NCBI GenBank assembly: GCA_963837945.1
Contig: CAWIQD010000015.1
Coordinates: 1-64,000, forward strand
Reading direction: 5' to 3'
From: CAVUBL01 sp963837945
Lineage (GTDB): Bacteria; Acidobacteriota; Thermoanaerobaculia; Multivoradales; DATKCC01
DNA: 64,000 bases
A model generated the notes under the pieces. The model did no database searches, had not been told where the DNA came from, and worked only from the letters and a program-made list of their open reading frames with translations. Below are positions 51,379-61,999 of the stretch, in pieces (positions within the stretch are counted from its first letter, which is position 1; every line of letters starts with the position of its first letter). The translations under genes and the position numbers were made by a program.

Positions 51379-53277
51379 TCACGCGTCGGCCCGAACCGGT
51401 TCGGGCGCGGCGACCGCCGCCTCCGCCAGCGGCAGGAGGATCTCGAAGCGGGTGCCGCGCCCGACCTCGCTCTCCACCCGGATGTGGCCACCGCTCTGCC
51501 CGACCGTCCCCAGGACCGAGGCGAGCCCCAGGCCGGTGCCCTTTCCGATCTCCTTGGTGGTGAAGAAGGGCTCGAAGATCCGCTCGCGGACCTCGGGGGC
51601 CATGCCGGTGCCGGAGTCGGCGACCGCCAGCTCGCCGTAGGTCCCCGGCTCGAGCCCCAGGCCGGCCGCCGCCTCGGCATCGAGCTCCCGGCGGCGGGTT
51701 TCGAGGGTGAGCGAGCCGCCGCCGGCCATGGCGTCGCGGGCGTTGACCGCCAGGTTCACGATCACCTGCTCGAGGCGGGAGCGATCGGCGCGGATCGGGA
51801 TCGGACCGTCGGCGAGGTCGAGGACGACCCGGATGCCTTCGCCGAGCACGCGGTCGATCATGAGCTGCATGCGGGAGACGACGGTGCTCAGGTCGACGAC
51901 GGTGGGCTGGAGCATCTGGCGGCGGGCGAAGGCGAGGAGCTGGCGGGTGAGCTCGGCGGCGCGCTCCGCGGCGCTGCGGATCTCGCCCAGCTGCGCGCTC
52001 TCGCGCGAGCCCGGAGCCAGGCGCGCGGCCAGGAGGTCGCAGTACCCCAGCATGGCGGTCAGGAGGTTGTTGAAGTCGTGGGCCACCCCGCCCGCCAGCT
52101 GCCCGATGGCCTCCATCTTCTGGGCCTCGCGGAGCTGGACCTCGAGGCTCTTCCAGGAGGTGATGTCGCGGCCGTTGATCACGACCTGCCCCTGGCTCGC
52201 GAGCTCGGGAGGGGCGTAGGCGGTGACCTCGAGAGTCCGTTGCTTGCCGTCGGCCGCGAGACACCGGACGTCGATTCGGCGCGACGAGACCTCGCCCTCG
52301 AGCCCCTCCCGCAGTGCCGTCTCGAAGGGTTGGCGGTCCTCGCCGTGGACGAGGTCGAGCAGGCTCGTGCCGGCGAGGTCGGCCGGCGACCGGCCGAGGA
52401 CGCGCTCGACCGACGGGCTGACGTAGAGGACCCGTCCGTCCCGGCCCACGACGGCGATCACGTCGGTGCCGTGCTCGATGAGCTGCCGGAAGCGGCGCTC
52501 GCTCGCCGCGAGCTCGGCCGTCGTCTCGCCCAGCGACGCGGCCATCCAGTCGATGGCGCGGGCCACGTGGGCGAGCTCGTCGCTGCCCTCGGTGCGGGTG
52601 CGAACCGAGAAGTCGCCGCCCGAGATCCGGCGGGTGACCTCGACCAGGCGCGAGGCCCGGCGGGTCACCAGCCGTCCGAGGAGCACCCAGAGCAGGGCGG
52701 TGAGACCGCCGAGCAGGAGCGCGAGGCCGGTGCTGAAGCGCAGCGCGTGGCGGCGGGCGAGGCCGAGCTGGCGCCCGGGGTCGAGGAGCATGAGCAGCGC
52801 GCCGTGGCGAGCCGGGACGATCTCGCTCGCGCGCAGCCCGAGGGCGACCGGCACCGCCACCGCCACGCGGCCGTCGCCGACCTCGACGCTCTCGTGCCCC
52901 TGGTCGATCGCCGCGCGGATCAGCCCTCGATACCGGGCGTAGGGCGAGTCGGCCAGCGCGCGCCCCTCCTCCGGATAGTCGGTGGCGAAGAGCACCTCGA
53001 GGCCGCGGTCGACCACCAGGGCCACCCGGAGCTGCCGGTCGCCGCTCACGGCGTCGAGGGCGTCGCGCGCGCCGTCCGGGTGGCCCCGGCGGAACTCGCG
53101 CTCGATCTCGGCGGCGGTCTGGATGGCGGTCTGCTTGCCGTCGGCCACCGCCTCGTCCAAGCCCAGCGCCCGGAAGTAGCGCAGGTCGAGCCCGTAGGAG
53201 AGCGCCAGGGCCAGAGCGCCGGCGGCGAGGAGGATCGCCGGCAACGACCAGCGCAGGGGAGGCGGGAAGCGGCTCAT
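51379..53277 (-). CDS. Membrane PAS sensor histidine kinase
   Basis: This 632-residue kinase has two membrane segments (about 9-29 and 170-190) around a periplasmic domain. A HAMP domain (RRASRLVEVTRRISGGDFSV) and a PAS domain (FRQLIEHGTDVIAVVGRDGR, with a PAC tail) follow. The H-box is AIGQLAGGVAHDFNNLLTAM, then N, G1 and G2 boxes (LAVNARDAMAGGGSLTLETR, DSGTGMAPEVRERIFEPFFT). The HDFNN type is usual for hybrid/two-component kinases acting with separate regulators; none is adjacent. Its ATG overlaps the stop of the binding-protein gene (ATGA), so that protein may deliver the signal. Confidence 0.92.
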   Translation of the reverse strand: MSRFPPPLRWSLPAILLAAGALALALSYGLDLRYFRALGLDEAVADGKQTAIQTAAEIEREFRRGHPDGARDALDAVSGDRQLRVALVVDRGLEVLFATDYPEEGRALADSPYARYRGLIRAAIDQGHESVEVGDGRVAVAVPVALGLRASEIVPARHGALLMLLDPGRQLGLARRHALRFSTGLALLLGGLTALLWVLLGRLVTRRASRLVEVTRRISGGDFSVRTRTEGSDELAHVARAIDWMAASLGETTAELAASERRFRQLIEHGTDVIAVVGRDGRVLYVSPSVERVLGRSPADLAGTSLLDLVHGEDRQPFETALREGLEGEVSSRRIDVRCLAADGKQRTLEVTAYAPPELASQGQVVINGRDITSWKSLEVQLREAQKMEAIGQLAGGVAHDFNNLLTAMLGYCDLLAARLAPGSRESAQLGEIRSAAERAAELTRQLLAFARRQMLQPTVVDLSTVVSRMQLMIDRVLGEGIRVVLDLADGPIPIRADRSRLEQVIVNLAVNARDAMAGGGSLTLETRRRELDAEAAAGLGLEPGTYGELAVADSGTGMAPEVRERIFEPFFTTKEIGKGTGLGLASVLGTVGQSGGHIRVESEVGRGTRFEILLPLAEAAVAAPEPVRADA

Positions 53278-54257
53278 CTCTCGGGGTCCGGGAGGACCGC
53301 GTTCGAGACCAGGTTCCCGGGGTCGATCGTCCGGTCGATGAGCCCGTAGCGGCGCAGGAGCCGCGCCCGGTCGGCGATCGAGTGGATGAGCCCCGGCGGC
53401 CTGCCCGGAGCGGCGGCTTCCAGGAGCTCGCGGTTCGCGGCGAGGCTGGTCAGCTCGAGCCCGCCCAGGGCTGCGAGGAACTGCTCGGCCGAGAGCTTCT
53501 CGCGCGGCGCCATCGCGGCGGCCGCCGCGGCCGGGTTCCGGGCGAGCAGGCCGCGGGCGAGGAACCAGCCCCGCACCAGCCGGGCGAGGGGCGCCCGGCG
53601 CTGGTGGAGCACGTCGTCGGGGACCAGGAGCACGTCCAGGATCTGGCCCGGGAGATCGCGGCTGGTGAACAGCTCGTGCGCCCCGGCGGCGAGCAGGCGC
53701 GAGCGGGTCGGCTCGAAGGTCGCCAGCGCGTCGACGTCGCCGTCGAGGAAGGCCCGCTCCTGGTCGCCGACGTCGATCGGCACGAGCACGACCTCGTCCT
53801 GGCCGAGCCCGGCCCGCTCGAGGATGCGCCGCGAGAAGAAGACGCCGAGGGCGCTCGCCTCCACCCCGAGCCGGCGCCCCCGGAGGTCGGCGAGGGAGTC
53901 GACCCCCTGGCGGGCGATGAGCGAGTCGCCGCCCTCCGAGGTGTCGATGACCAGGACCACCGCGTGGCCGGGCTCCTCGGACTCGATCTGGATCGCGTAC
54001 TCGAGGGTCAGGGCGAGCCCGTCGACCAGGCGGGCCCGGTAGGCGCGGACCGCTTCGGCCGGTGATCGGAAGCTGACGAGCTGGATCTGATCCTCGGGAT
54101 AGAGCCCCTGGCTGCGGGCGAGGAAGAACAGCTCGTAGCCCGGCCAGACCACGAGACCGACCCGGAGCGGGGGTGGGCTCGGACCGCCGAAACACCCGGC
54201 CAGGCATGCGGCCAGACAGACCGGCAACAGGGCGCGTAGCCGCAAGGGTTTCGACAT
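53274..54257 (-). CDS. Periplasmic NMT1/SsuA-like substrate-binding lipoprotein
   Basis: This 327-residue protein has a lipoprotein signal (LPVCLAACLAGC). The NMT1/THI5-like fold is evident: LRVGLVVWPGYELFFLARSQ, GLYPEDQIQLVSFRSPAEAV, DLRGRRLGVEASALGVFFSR and DGDVDALATFEPTRSRLLAA. Such proteins bind small organic ligands such as sulfonates or thiamine precursors for ABC uptake. No ABC transporter genes are present. Instead it overlaps a sensor kinase gene by four bases, which suggests a ligand-sensing role. A GGAG precedes the ATG. Confidence 0.88.
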   Translation of the reverse strand: MSKPLRLRALLPVCLAACLAGCFGGPSPPPLRVGLVVWPGYELFFLARSQGLYPEDQIQLVSFRSPAEAVRAYRARLVDGLALTLEYAIQIESEEPGHAVVLVIDTSEGGDSLIARQGVDSLADLRGRRLGVEASALGVFFSRRILERAGLGQDEVVLVPIDVGDQERAFLDGDVDALATFEPTRSRLLAAGAHELFTSRDLPGQILDVLLVPDDVLHQRRAPLARLVRGWFLARGLLARNPAAAAAAMAPREKLSAEQFLAALGGLELTSLAANRELLEAAAPGRPPGLIHSIADRARLLRRYGLIDRTIDPGNLVSNAVLPDPER

Positions 54258-54405
54258 GGACGAGCTCCGATGGCCGCCGCCACGATCCGCGGCGAATCTC
54301 GATCGGAGAGCGGCGACCGCCCCCCCGGGGGCCGCTCCCGCCGATGAACGGTCGCCCCATGTTACGACGAACGCGGCGTCGGCGCCGCCTTCGCCCCGGC
54401 CGGCC

Positions 54406-54566
54406 TCAGGAGGGCGTCACCTCCAGGGCGATCCGCTCGTCGTCGGAGAAGGCGAGGCGGCCGGCGATCCGCTCCTTGCCCGGGAGCGGCTCGGGATAGG
54501 ACCAGACCAGGTCCTCGTAGACCTCGCCGTCGAGCCGGACGGTCCGTTTCCCAGCGTCAGGCTCAT
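54406..54566 (-). pseudogene. DUF427 gene remnant with internal deletion
   Basis: GGAGAG precedes an ATG opening MSLTLGNGP, the usual start of DUF427 proteins. In another frame the typical end follows at once: RTVRLDGEVYEDLVWSYPEP, then LPGKERIAGRLAFSDDER to a stop at 54406. The 70 or so residues between are gone. It is a fossil of a small conserved enzyme-like protein of unknown role. Confidence 0.55.
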
Positions 54567-54663
54567 GATCTCTCCAGTCGGTGTCGCGGTGGACAGGAGG
54601 CGTCCCCCGGACACCGGGAGAGAGTTCAAGGATCGGGCCAGCGGGCCGGGGCCGCGACCGGGG

Positions 54664-55473
54664 TCAGGGCGCCGCGACGTCGGTGACGACCGTCCGGTCG
54701 CCGAGCGGCTGGACCGGCCGGGCGTTGCCGGCGGGGAAGCGCTCGGTGCCGAAGAAGACCGAGCGGAAGCGCTCGATCTGCTGGCGCGACATCTCGACCG
54801 GCCGGGCGAGGACGACCCACTGGACCCCCTGGTCGCAGCCCGGCGTGGTCAGCGAACCCGGGTAGCGGTAGGAGTGGAGGTCGGCGGGCAGGAGCTTCGA
54901 GAGGTCGAAGTCGGAGACCTTCACCTGGTCGTTCGGCTTCTCGGGGAAGGAGCGCCAGATCTTCTCGATCTCGGGGTTGGCGCGGCCCTCGACCACCAGG
55001 GCTCCGACGACCAGGACACCGGCCTCGCCCCGGTGGACGAGGTGGATCTCCATCGGGTAGCGCTTGCCGGCGATCCAGTGCTCGCTCGGCGCGTGCCAGT
55101 GGAACTGGTCCAGCCGGTAGGTCGCGCCGCCGACCGAGATCTCGCCGGCGCCGGCCGGGACGTCGGCCTGGACCGAGTGCCCATTGTTGATCGCGGTGAG
55201 GGCGGTCTGGCCGTAATGCGGCACCGGCAGGTCGAGGGGCTCGCGGCGCGCACCGGCGGTGGCGACGTCGATCGGCGACTGGGCGTCGCCCTCGTCGCAG
55301 AGGGCGTACTTCGGGTCGAGCCGCCCCCAGAGAAAGGGCGGCCCCTCCGCGCAGTCGTAGCCCCACCCGGCGTGGCCCTCGGCGCCCCAGGCCGCCGGAG
55401 CGAGCACCAACGCCACCATCGCCCACCCGAGGGTGAGCGGACCCCGACCCCGCCTGCCGGAAAGAGCTCTCAT
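54664..55473 (-). CDS. Alpha-type carbonic anhydrase, exported
   Basis: This 269-residue protein has a signal peptide (LGWAMVALVLAPAAWGAEGH). It carries the alpha-class core: WGYDCAEGPPFLWGRLDPKY, SPIDVATAG, YRLDQFHWHAPSEHWIAGKR with two zinc His, and MEIHLVHRGEAG with the third. The YPGSLTTPGC block holds the substrate-pocket Thr. It would hydrate CO2 in the periplasm. GGAGG lies before the ATG, and the gene is isolated and divergent from the protease. No key residue is missing. Confidence 0.93.
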   Translation of the reverse strand: MRALSGRRGRGPLTLGWAMVALVLAPAAWGAEGHAGWGYDCAEGPPFLWGRLDPKYALCDEGDAQSPIDVATAGARREPLDLPVPHYGQTALTAINNGHSVQADVPAGAGEISVGGATYRLDQFHWHAPSEHWIAGKRYPMEIHLVHRGEAGVLVVGALVVEGRANPEIEKIWRSFPEKPNDQVKVSDFDLSKLLPADLHSYRYPGSLTTPGCDQGVQWVVLARPVEMSRQQIERFRSVFFGTERFPAGNARPVQPLGDRTVVTDVAAP

Positions 55474-55659
55474 CGTGCCTCCTCTCGAAGGCCCGGCGGT
55501 CCCGCCGGCCGGGCGCGTTTTCGAGCCGTCTTGATCGCTCGATCCCGTCATCCTACCGGACGCCGCGCCCCGATCGCGACCGTCGCCGGGATAAGATTCC
55601 TCCAGCCCCTCGAAGCCTTCCCGCGCAACGGATCGACTCCAGCTTCGTAAGGAAGAACC

Positions 55660-58600
55660 ATGGACATCCCGCGTTCGCCCTACCGCCTTGCCCTCCGCTC
55701 GTCGCTCGCCTTCGCGGCGTCGCTCGCCGCGCTCCTTTCGTTCGCGGCGCCGGCCGCGGCCCAGGACGAGTCGGCGCCGGCCGACACCGGCCTCACCCGC
55801 CTCCTGCGCTACCCCGACATCCAGGGCGACACGATCGCCTTCTCCTACGCCGGCGACGTCTGGACGGTGGGCGCCGACGGCGGCACCGCCCGCCGCCTGA
55901 CCTCGGACGACGGGCTCGAGCTCTTCCCCAAGATCTCGCCCGACGGCAAGTGGATCGCCTTCACCGGCGAGTACGGCGGCACGCCGCAGGTCCACGTGAT
56001 CCCGATCGAGGGCGGCGAGCCCCGCCAGCTCACCTTCCAGAACGACGTCGGGCCGCTGCCGCCGCGCGGCGGGGTCGACAACCGGGTCCTCGGCTGGACG
56101 CCGGACAGCCGGAACGTCGTCTTCCTCGCCCACCGCCTGGCCTGGAGCGATCGCCTCGAGGTGCCGTACGTCGTGCCGCTCGCGGGCGGCATGGAGACGC
56201 CGCTCGGCCCGCCGCGGGGCGGCGGCGGCATGCTCTCGCCCGACGGCAAGACGCTCGTCTACACCCCCAAGAGCCGCGAGTTCCGGACCTGGAAGCGCTA
56301 TCACGGGGGCAACGCCCAGGACGTCTGGACCTTCGACCTCGCCGCCGAGAGCGCCCACCAGCTGACCGACTACGACGGCACCGACAACCAGCCGGTGTGG
56401 GTCGGCGACACGGTCTACTTCACCTCCGACCGTGACGCCGGCACCCTCAACCTCTTCGCCCTCGACCCGGCGGCCCCGACCGGCGCGGCGCCGCGCCAGG
56501 TGACGCACCACCGCGTCTGGGACGTGCTCTGGCCGTCGGCCGGCACGCGGCGGATCGTCTACCAGGCGGGCGGCTGGATCTGGCGCTACGACCCGGCGAC
56601 GGACCAGACCGAGCGCGTGCCGATCCGGGTCTACGGCGACTTCAAGGGTCTGCTGCCCCGCTTCGCGGACGTCTCGGACGACATCGGGAGCTCGGCCATC
56701 TCGCCGTCGGGGGCGCGCGCCCTCTTCGGCGCCCGCGGCGACGTCTACACCGTGCCCGCCGCCAAGGGCGAGGTGCGCAACTTGACCCGCAGCCAGGGCG
56801 TGCGCGAGCGCGACCCCGCCTGGTCGCCCGACGGCCGCTGGGTCTCCTACTGGAGCGACCGCACCGGCGAGTACGAGCTCTACGTGCGGCCGGCCGACGG
56901 CAGCGGCGACGAGCGCCGGGTGACCACCGACGGCACGGACCAGCCGACCTGGCGCTACGACGCCCGCTGGTCGCCGGACAGCTCGAAGCTCGCGTTCGGC
57001 GACCGCGAGGCCCGCCTGCGGGTGGTCGACGCCGCCTCGGGTACCCTCACCACCCTCGACCGCGGCCGCTTCTCGGACATCACCGACTACCGGTGGTCGC
57101 CCGACGGCCGCTGGCTCGCCTACACCAAGGTCGGCGCGGGCCAGCTGCCGAGCGTCTGGGTCTACTCGCTCGCCAAGGGCGCCGCCTATCAGCTGACCGG
57201 CGACGACAGCGCCGAGTCCGAGCCGACCTGGGACCCGAAGGGCCGCTATCTCTACTTCGTCTCGAACCGGGACTACAACCTGACCTTCAGCTCCTTCGAG
57301 TTCGCCTACGTCTACACCCACCCGTCGCGGGTCTACGTCGGCCTGCTGACCGACGACGCGCCGCCGCTCTTCCTCCCCGAAAGCGACGAGGAGAAGCCGG
57401 CGAAGGCGGACGGCGAAGGGGTCTCGGACGCCGCCGGCGCCGGGTCCGGGAAGGCGGCCAAGAAGGGCGCCGGGTCGAAGGCGGACGCCGGGGCCGAGAA
57501 GGCCGGCGGCGGCGAGGCCGCCCCGGTCGTGGTGGCGGTCGAGCCCGCGGGCTTCGAGAGCCGCGTGCGCGCCCTGCCCGGCGGCCCGGACAACTACCGC
57601 AACCTGGCGGCGGTCGACTCGGGCGTCCTCTACCTCGAAGGCATGGGCCCGGAGACCAAGCTCCAGCTCTTCGACCTCGAGGAGCGGGAGGCGAAGACGG
57701 TCCTCGACGGGGTCCAGGGCTTCGACCTCGCCGCCGGCGGCAAGAAGCTCCTCTTCCGCTCGCGCGGCCGGGGCGGCGCCACCTGGGGGATCGCCGAGGT
57801 CAAGCCGGGCCAGAAGGCGAGCGACGGCAAGCTCGACCTCTCGGGGATGACGATGAAGATCGATCCCGGCGCCGAGTGGCATCAGGAGTTCGTCGACGCC
57901 TGGCGGATCCTCCGCGACTGGTACTACGACCCGGCGATGAACGGCCTCGACTGGCAGCGCGATCCGCGCCAAGTACGAGCCGCTGGTCGCCTCCGTGGCG
58001 CACCGGAGCGACCTCGACTTCATCTTCGGCGAGATGGGCGGCGAGCTCTCCTCGGGCCACGTCTACGTGCAGCCGTCGGACGATTGGCAGGTCGAGCGCC
58101 ACGAGGGGGGCCTCCTGGGCGCCGAGATCGCCGCCGATCCCTCCGGCTACTTCCGGGTGACGAAGATCTTCCCGGGCCAGAACTGGCAGGACGACTACCG
58201 CTCGCCGCTCACCGAGCCGGGCGTCCACGTCGCCCCCGGGGACCTGATCCTGGCGGTCGACGGGGTCTCGACCAAGACCGTCCAGAACTTCTACGAGCTG
58301 CTGGAGGACAAGGCCGACCGGGTGGTCACCCTGCGGGTCGCGTCCGATGCCTCCGGGGCGGGGGCGCACGACGAGCGGGTCGAGACCGTCGCCCACGAGA
58401 CCAACCTGCGCTACCTCGACGCGGTCGACGCCAAGCGGCGCTACGTCGAGCGCGCGTCGGGCGGGCGGATCGGCTACATCCACCTCGAGAACACGGCGGT
58501 CGAGGGCACCCGGGAGCTCTACCAGGGCTTCTACGCCCAGTCGACCCGGGACGCTCTGATCCTCGACGACCGCTACAACGGCGGCGGCTTCATCCCGTTC

Positions 58601-59095
58601 GGGATGATCGAGCTGCTGGAGCGGCCTCTGCTCTCCTACTGGGCGCGGCGCGACGTCGAGCCGTTCACCACCCCCGGTTTCGTCCACCGCGGCCCGAAGG
58701 CGGTGCTGACCAACGGCTACGCCGGCTCGGGCGGGGACGCCTTCCCCTACTACTTCCGCGAGCAGGGGTTGGGGCCGGTGATCGGCACCACCACCTGGGG
58801 CGGCCTGATCGGCCTCTCCGGCGGGCCGGACCTGGCCGACGGCGGCGGCATCACGGCGCCCTCGTTCCGGTTCGTCACGCCCTCCGGGGTCTGGGCGGTC
58901 GAGGGGGTCGGCGTCGAGCCGGACGTCGAGGTCGTCGACCGCCCCGATCTCGAGGCGAAGGGCATCGACCCGACCCTCGACAAGGCGATCGAGGTGCTGG
59001 AGAAGACGCTCCAGGAGAACCCGCCGAAGCCGCTGGCGGTGCCCACGCCGCCCGCCACCGCGCGCAAGCCGGGCGGGCCCCGAGCCTCCGGATGA
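55660..59095 (+). CDS. Tricorn-like S41 peptidase, exported (one frameshift)
   Basis: This would be about 1,145 residues after bridging a +1 shift near 57965 (DWQR joins IRAKYEPLVASVAHRSD). It has a signal peptide (about 1-35). The beta-propeller repeats are PD40-like (FPKISPDGKWIAFTGEYGGT, DPAWSPDGRWVSYWSDRTGE, DYRWSPDGRWLAYTKV). An Ala/Gly/Lys-rich insert lies near 57400-57520. Next come the core domain, a PDZ domain (VHVAPGDLILAVDGVSTKTV) and the tail-specific peptidase domain. In the last, NGYAGSGGDAFPYYF carries the nucleophile Ser, and ILDDRYNGGGFIP is also conserved. These proteases degrade peptides; the bacterial exported form probably works in the periplasm. Confidence 0.88.
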
Positions 59096-59116
59096 TCCTC
59101 GCTCCGGTGACGGCAG

Positions 59117-60049
59117 ATGAAGAGTGAGGGCCCCGGGCCGCCGCTCTGGCGGCTCGTGGTCGCCTTCGCCCTGGTCTACGTGATCTGGGGGTCGACCTAC
59201 CTCGCCATCCGGTTCGCGATCGAGACCGTCCCGCCGCTCCTGATGGCGGGGCTGCGCTACCTGATCGCGGGGCTCATCCTCTACGTCTGGGCGCGGCTGC
59301 GCGGCGAGCCCAATCCGCGGCGCGAGGAGATCGTCCCCGTGCTGGTGATCGGCGCGGCGCTCTTCCTCGGCGGCAACGGCGGGGTGGTGACCGCCGAGCA
59401 GTGGGTGCCCTCGGGGGCCACCGCCCTGATGGTCGCGACCGAGCCCTTCTGGGTGATCGTGCTCAACTGGCTCCGCCCGCGCGGCGAGGCGCCCTCCGGG
59501 CGGGTGGTCCTGGGTCTCGCCCTGGGCTTCGCCGGGGTGTTCTTCCTGGTCTCGCCGTTCCGCGCGACGGTGGGCGTCGAGCTCCGCGGCGCGCTGGTCC
59601 TGATCGGGGCGACGCTCTGCTGGGGGGCCGGCTCGCTCTACAGCCGCACCGCCCGGTTGCCGGCGACCCCCTGGATGTCCACCGCCTGCCAGATGCTCGC
59701 CGGCGGCGCCCTGCTGGTGGCGGCGGGGAGCGCCGCCGGGCAGTGGTCGCGGCTCGACCTGGCGGCGGTTTCGACCAAGTCGATCCTCGCCTTCGCCTAC
59801 CTGGTCGTCTTCGGCGCCATCGTCGCCTTCTCGGCCTACGCCTGGCTGCTGCGGGTGGCCCACCCGGCGGCGGCCTCGACCTACGCCTTCGTCAACCCGC
59901 TGGTCGCGGTCGTGCTCGGCTGGCTCTTCGCCGGCGAGGAGGTGACCGCGACCACCTTCTGGGCGGGCGGGCTGATCCTCCTGGGCGTCGTCTTGATCAC
60001 CCTCGCCCACACCCGCGGCGCGATCCGCCTCCGCCGCCGCCCTCGGTAG
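59117..60049 (+). CDS. DMT-superfamily (EamA) transporter
   Basis: This 310-residue protein has ten membrane segments in two EamA repeats. It begins LVVAFALVYVIWGSTYLAIR and includes ETVPPLLMAGLRYLIAGLIL. The second repeat has YLVVFGAIVAFSAYAWLLRV and STYAFVNPLVAVVLGWLFAG. YedA/RhtA-like members export amino acids or metabolites; the substrate here is unknown. It starts 21 bases after the protease stop, so it may be co-transcribed. An Arg-rich C-terminus (IRLRRRPR) faces the cytoplasm. Confidence 0.92.
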   Translation: MKSEGPGPPLWRLVVAFALVYVIWGSTYLAIRFAIETVPPLLMAGLRYLIAGLILYVWARLRGEPNPRREEIVPVLVIGAALFLGGNGGVVTAEQWVPSGATALMVATEPFWVIVLNWLRPRGEAPSGRVVLGLALGFAGVFFLVSPFRATVGVELRGALVLIGATLCWGAGSLYSRTARLPATPWMSTACQMLAGGALLVAAGSAAGQWSRLDLAAVSTKSILAFAYLVVFGAIVAFSAYAWLLRVAHPAAASTYAFVNPLVAVVLGWLFAGEEVTATTFWAGGLILLGVVLITLAHTRGAIRLRRRPR

Positions 60050-60118
60050 CGACGTGGAGGGCGGCCCTCGCCCATCTCGAGGGTGGGAGAGGGACCGAGG
60101 GTGAGGGGGGTGATCCGA

Positions 60119-61883
60119 TCAATAGCGCCAGCTCTCGAGGTCCGCGCCGTCGGGTGCCGTCGCTTCGATCCGCTCGAGGATCTGCGGCAGGTAGTTGGTG
60201 TTGTAGTGCAGCCGCGAGATGGCGTTCGGGTGCATGGGGTCGCCGTTCCAGCAGTGCTCGGCGCGGTCGCCGTAGTCGACCTCGCCGCCGTAGGCCGGCT
60301 GCTTCGCCGCCACCAGGAAGGCCTCCATCAGGTAGACGGCGTCGTTCAGGTAGTAGCTGTCCATGTCGCCGACGTAGATGTGGATCTTGCCCACCAGCTG
60401 GCGGCCGAGGACGCCCCAGTCCCGCTCGAGGACGTAGCGCAGGTCGTAGTGCTCGCGCCAGTAGGCGGCGACCTCGTGGTCGATCGCGCCGGTCGCCTTG
60501 TCCCACACGCGGCGGGGGTAGCCGTCGTCGCCCACCGGCGAGAAGACCGCCTCCCAGGCGTCGAACTGCTCGCCGGAGCGGCCGCGGGTGCCGAGCGCGA
60601 GCTCCATGTGGTTGTAGTCCTCGATCGTCGCCGAGACCTCGCCTTGCCAGTCGCGCAGGCCCGGCCGCGCCACCCGGCCGAACGGGCCCTCCCGGTAGTA
60701 GGCGTTGTCGTCGTCGTAGAGGTCGATCGTGGTGTAGGCGCGGAAGTCGACCGGGTCGGGGCAGGCGGCGAAGGCACCGTTGTACTCGCCGGGGTAGAAG
60801 ACCTGGGCCGCGAGCGCCTCCCAGCCGCCGGTCGAGCCGCCGTAGAGAAAGCGGGCCCAGGGCGCGCCGATCCCCCGGAAGCGGCGCTCGATCTCGGGCA
60901 CGAGCTCGTAGGTGATCGCGTCGCCGTAGGGTCCCAGGTTGGCCGAGTTCACGGCGTAGGAGTCGTCGTAGTAGGGGTTGGCGTGCTGGATCTGGACGAT
61001 CAGGAAGCGCGGGAAGCCGGGGCTCGTCCAGCGGCGGTAGAAGTCGTAGGCCTCCTGCTGGACGACCCGGTTGTAGCAGGGCACGTGGAAGCGCTCGCTG
61101 TAGACGCAGGCGAGCTCCGGGTCGGGCGGCGCGGTGCGGAAGCCGGCGAAGTCGCGCTGGAAGTGGCCGTGGTAGATCATCAGCGGGTAGCGCGCCTCGC
61201 GGGTGCTCGGCGAAGGCCCAGGGCAGGAGCACCGTGGCGCCCAGGTAGACGTCGCGCCCCCAGAAAGCGCTCAGCCGCTCGCTCTTGATCCGCACGTGCT
61301 TGACGTACTCGGTGTCGGCGGGCGGCTCGATCTCCGGCATCACCCGGTCGAGGACGAGCGGGATCGCGGCGTCCCGGGCCGGATCGACGTCCATCCAGAC
61401 CGGCTCGGAGTAGAGGTTGCCCGGCGCCTCGTACCAGTGCTGCCCCTCGCCCCGGTCGGCGGGCAGGAGGACGGTGTGGCCGTCGGCGCGGTGGAAGGTC
61501 TCGTAGCGGTGGAGGACCGCCTGCACCCGGTAGCGGCCCGCCGGCAGGGAGGCGAGCGAGGCGTACGGATAGCCGTAGGCCGAGGCGTCGACGACCGCCT
61601 CCCGGCCAGCAGCCAGGTCCTCGACGTCCAGGCCGAAGACCTGGATGGCGTCGACGCCGGCATCGACCTCGAAGCGGGGCTCGGCGTCGTCGTCCTTCGA
61701 GAGCAGCAGGAGCACCCGGCCGGCGAGCGGGCCCGCGGCCGCCGAGGCGGGGTAGGAGAGGGTGAAGCGGAGGGTGGAGGCCGCGGCCCGGACCGGGGCG
61801 GGGGCGAGCGAGGCGATCGAGAGCAGGGCGGCAAGAGCGAGGCTGCCGCCGGGGCGGCAGCGGGAGCGCGCGGCGGTCATCAT
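60119..61883 (-). CDS. Secreted alpha/beta-hydrolase, esterase-like (one frameshift)
   Basis: About 587 residues result after bridging a +1 shift near 61195 (WAFAEHP joins EARYPLMIYHGHFQRD). The N-terminus has a signal peptide (LALAALLSIASLAPAPVRAA) and a beta-rich domain of about 200 residues (LRFTLSYPASAAAGPLAGRV). The second part is a putative-esterase fold with the nucleophile elbow FLYGGSTGGWEALA, an ACPDPVDFRAYTTIDLYDDD segment and a His candidate near GDPMHPNAISRLHYNTNY. GAGGAG precedes the ATG at 61883. The substrate is unknown. It converges on the DMT transporter gene. Confidence 0.75.
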
Positions 61884-61999
61884 CTCCTCTATCCGGCCCG
61901 GCCGCCGAGGCGGATGTCTCTTGACGGGCGATGCCGCGATCCGGACCGCGCCGGCCGGGCGCTATGATCGCCGCAGGACCTGGGACCAGGAGCCCCAAC

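Noticed and set aside
54664..58023. 1,119-residue minus-strand frame over the protease 5' part
   Set aside because: Only its last 269 residues (carbonic anhydrase) have homology; the rest is a shadow of the Tricorn-like gene and its leader.
60050..60118. GAGGG/CCCTC inverted repeats as a convergent terminator
   Set aside because: Stems are short and overlap in several alternative pairings, with no T-run; not specific enough to list.
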